DNA from: Rosa chinensis
Taxonomy: Eukaryota; Streptophyta; Magnoliopsida; Rosales; Rosaceae
NCBI RefSeq assembly: GCF_002994745.2
Contig: NC_037088.1
Location: 51,861,897-51,925,896 of the forward strand
Direction: 5' to 3'
DNA: 64,000 bases
Positions 61,301 to 64,000 of the stretch are shown here, one piece after another. Numbering within the stretch: position 1 is the stretch's first letter; every line of letters starts with the position of its first letter. A program made the translations under genes and the position numbers. The notes under the pieces were generated by a model that did no database searches, was not told the DNA's origin, and was given only the letters and a program-made list of their open reading frames with translations.

Positions 61301-63692
61301 TTCTTATCTACAAGGAACAACCACTGACTATTTACACAAAAGTAACTCTTATGAACAAAGACAGCTGTTGCTCTGGGTCCCCAAAAGAAGTCACAAATGG
61401 GAGGGAAAGTATGAGTAGAGGCAATGCAGACCCAGATGTTCTTTTTCACTGATTTTTCAGGGTTTAACAAAGTTTGACCACCACAACGCTCAAGAGAATA
61501 TACTCGAAACTGATTCAGCATGCAAACTCCCAGTAGTAACTGACCATTTCCCAAAGGTAGCCAATTCAAAGCAACAAGTTCTTGATCAAAGGATATTGTA
61601 TCTTCTAACACAAATGACCCTGCACCTGCAAGATGTATAGGATCCCATATCTGAAGAGTGCCAACTGTATTTGAAGAAAAATCCTTGCAGATGGTTGCAA
61701 TCTTCCTACCACATTCAGACAAGCATACAGTGCTAATAGGGCCTTTATGTGCCACAAACATACCCACAAGTTCCCATGGAATGTTAGGAGTTGATAGTTT
61801 AGCAATTCTACTCCTCCACAATTTCAAAGAACCATCAGAGCAGCCTGTTGCCATTAAATAAGCAGGACAACTAGAGCATTGATCAATAGTAGGACCCAAA
61901 TTTTTTTCTATACGCATCAAACTACCCTGACAGACCACAGCAAAACTTGTAACCTCATCATGGATGTATGGATCAGGTATCTGCGATGAGCAAGCGTTTA
62001 CTTTTAGACAATATCTTACATTGGTGAAAGTACCTTCAAATCCCCACATACTTTCAGGACCATTTCCCGTCTCAAAATCACAGTCACAGTAGCTTCTGGA
62101 TAAATCAAAAGTATGTAAAGTGATTTCCCATGAAAGAGCTTGAAACCCATTCATCCAGACACCCAAAAGCATAAATTTACTACATCTTAGAGTTTCATGA
62201 CAAGTCGGAGGCAAAGGAATTGTAGAGATACTGTTGGGCCCATCCTCATAAGGACCATGACCTGTAAAAGGTATAGTGCATAAGTAGTGACATTCTATAA
62301 TTTCTTCCTCATCCTGATGAATTTTTACAACAAAGCAATCAATTCCTCCAGCATGTCCCATAAGAAGAACAGCTACTTCATTTAGTATTGCCGGTGCCCA
62401 CCTCACGCTTGTATACCTGGAAGATGAACTTTGAGTTGCAAGCTTCCCACAGATATCCCATGTTGGCACTAGTGTTGGACGGCCCAAAATATAGTTGGAA
62501 ATGGTAGAGAAAAACCAAAAAAGAAGCAATCCATCAGAATCTAAGGAGACAGCAAGTTCAACCTCACAACTATAAGGATGTACTGCTACTTGTAAGATTC
62601 TTCCAGCATGACCATCCAAATTCAAGATCCCATCAGCTGAGCATGATAAAGTGTTCTCCATACCAGGTTTATTGAGGGTAAGATCCTCTACATTATTTGA
62701 AGATTGAGTATACAACAGTGACCAAACCAATGAATTGCAAGGTAACAACTGAATCAAAGAGCAGACCACTGGTGGACCAGACATGCAGTTCCTCAAGATC
62801 ACAACTTTATTAAGTGGTATTCTATCATTATAATTTGAAAGTCCAGTCCTATGAACATGTCCCCCTTCCAGGACTTGTAGTTCTTGTGTCTTCCATAATG
62901 TAACCCGGGGAAATCTTACTGGGGACACATCATCGAGACAGTGTACAGCCCAAAACTTCACTAGCATTCCAGGACCGAACCCAATTAACCACTCACAATT
63001 ACCGAGCTGGTCATGTTCATAACCGTTTGCAGAGAATAATTTTTTAGCCCCCGCACTAGCTTTGTTTAGACCCCCAGTTTCTATGGCCCACGTCACATAA
63101 ATATCAATTCCCAGAATCCCATTCAGTGCCTGGTTTATCTCGATTACAGCGGCTACAGAAAATGACCACCTCATGGTTTTGTGATCATTAATGTCCTTAG
63201 CAACTTTTCTTGCCCGTCCGTCATCAACCTCGCACCATAACCTGACAGTTCCATCTAAGCAACTAGTGAGTAGCACATGCCTTGATGGATGTTTTGCATC
63301 TCTGCTTAAAGGTTTTCCAGTTAATGGCCTCCATTGAATCATTGAGACAGGAAGAGGATGTCGCAGCTCAGATTTAACAAACTCAGATTTGCCATCTCGC
63401 TGGCTTACTAGCACACATTTGCTAGCCTCCTTAGTCAACAATCCTTCAATCAGCCATTTACTCTGATAAGCAGCAGTTGCAAAAGGTCCTTCAACAGACC
63501 AAGTTGCAGAGACCAAACTCTGGGGTTGGTCTGCTTTAAACTTCCAAGCAATTTCCCATGACCTACCACTTCTTCTCCACAGAACAACCTCAACGCCACT
63601 GGCAATTATTCCATCCCCTGAGCCCGTCCATCCAATTGCCTCCACCTTTGCAGAGTTGACAAGCACTGCATTCTGGCTCCAACAAAAAGAAC
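51367..63692 (-). CDS. Rav1/DmX-like WD40 protein (At2g46560-like), exons 2-16
   Basis: This is the scaffold of the RAVE/rabconnectin complex that promotes V-ATPase assembly. Fifteen minus-strand exons in consistent phase give ~2445 aa: 63692-60960, 60712-60268, 59249-59021, 58518-58354, 58060-57765, 57705-57423, 56591-56199, 56090-54687, 54523-54467, 54117-53689, 53154-52931, 52442-52309, 52162-51893, 51807-51629, 51465-51367 (TAG). The first exon lies beyond 64000, as the frame at 63692 needs an upstream base. The long first exon here carries N-terminal WD40 repeats (DGTVRLWCE, DGSLKLWRS). The Rav1 signature follows (LGVGFWFTNTAQLRS, QYLKRRDPKDCALLYIALNR). The C-terminus has further WD40 blades (DGTVCTWQLE, GSKDGDVKLWDAK, CGGDGTVKLVHLK). 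Length fits the plant family (about 2500). The last intron is GC-AG. Exon ends were set by phase and family similarity, so single boundaries may shift by a few bases. Confidence 0.92.
52279..52308. repeat. (GA)n microsatellite overlapping a 5' splice site of the Rav1-like gene
   Basis: On the minus strand, exon 52442-52309 ends GAAG and the intron begins GT(CT)n, so the dinucleotide tract forms the donor site itself. About 14 repeats are present. Confidence 0.85.
58240..58258 (+). repeat. Poly(G) run in an intron of the Rav1-like gene
   Basis: A run of about 16 G lies in the intron between exons ending at 58354 and starting at 58060. It is C-rich in the transcript sense and could resemble a long polypyrimidine tract. 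Confidence 0.85.
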
Positions 63693-64000
63693 CTGAATAT
63701 GAGTAAAAAGACTTGAAACTTAAGACAACCAAACCACATTGTAAACAAAAGAATCCACATGCAAAGCCTATTCAACATTCCTACTGCCTATCAACAGCCA
63801 ATACTAATCAGTTTGCGCCAAAATGAATGCACAAAACCACAACCAATTTGTAATTGAATGCTGATCCTCACCAACCAAAACAAAACAACAGCATTTCGCC
63901 ATAACATTTAACCTCAATTTCTTAGCAACCAAAACAGAAAGCATAAAAACTGTTTGCAGCAAATATTTACAAACCCACTGCGCTACACACTCATTGAACT
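63693..64000 (-). other. Intron 1 of the Rav1-like gene, partial
   Basis: The acceptor CATATTCAG lies directly right of 63692. The following sequence is AT-rich, and I see no exon up to the window edge. The first coding exon must lie further right. Confidence 0.6.

Overview
The window is plant nuclear DNA. The genes have many short GT-AG introns, and the proteins are plant families: an auxin response factor, a CRF/ERF factor, a DUF688 protein and a plant-type Rav1/DmX-like protein. The protein sequences suggest a eudicot, probably a rosid, but I cannot name the species. From memory, the gene order matches Arabidopsis chromosome 2 from At2g46520 to At2g46560: importin-alpha re-exporter CAS, ARF11, a 60-odd-residue membrane protein proposed as complex I subunit B9, a C-tail-anchored unknown protein, and the WD40/Rav1-like protein. 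The DUF688 gene, the CRF gene and about 16 kb of repeats lie between these anchors.

Layout. 1-1660: 3' half of CAS (+), then a probable 3'-UTR intron. 4.3-15 kb: non-coding DNA with two tRNA-related SINEs, a Mutator-like MITE, a 1.27-kb PIF/Harbinger-type element with TTA target duplications and an internal minisatellite, and simple repeats. 15.4-19.1 kb: a complete 14-exon ARF (+). 20.9-37.7 kb: a complex repeat cluster. About a dozen diverged copies of a ~1.1-1.4 kb unit lie here. Many carry the promoter, 5' leader and first codons of a small gene whose product begins MGCGMSKW. Four consecutive units are almost identical, and one intact 86-codon ORF stands at the right edge. Two nested hAT elements and a 5'-truncated LINE have landed in this cluster, each with recognisable target-site duplications. 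39.7-40.7 kb: a two-exon DUF688/MEE47-like gene (+).

From 41.5 kb to the right edge all genes are on the minus strand. They are a three-exon B9-like gene (41512-45159) with a complete CRF-type ERF gene (43075-44034) in its first intron, a two-exon tail-anchored unknown protein (46004-47573), and fifteen exons of a Rav1/DMXL-like gene (51367-63692) whose first exon is beyond the window.

The genes do not form a pathway. They cover nuclear transport (CAS), auxin-regulated transcription (ARF), cytokinin-response-type transcription (CRF), probably mitochondrial respiration (B9-like) and V-ATPase assembly (Rav1-like). The least explained part is the MGCGMSKW gene-fragment cluster. Exon coordinates were worked out by eye from splice consensus, reading phase and family similarity. 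Target-site duplications and repeat boundaries were read directly from the sequence.
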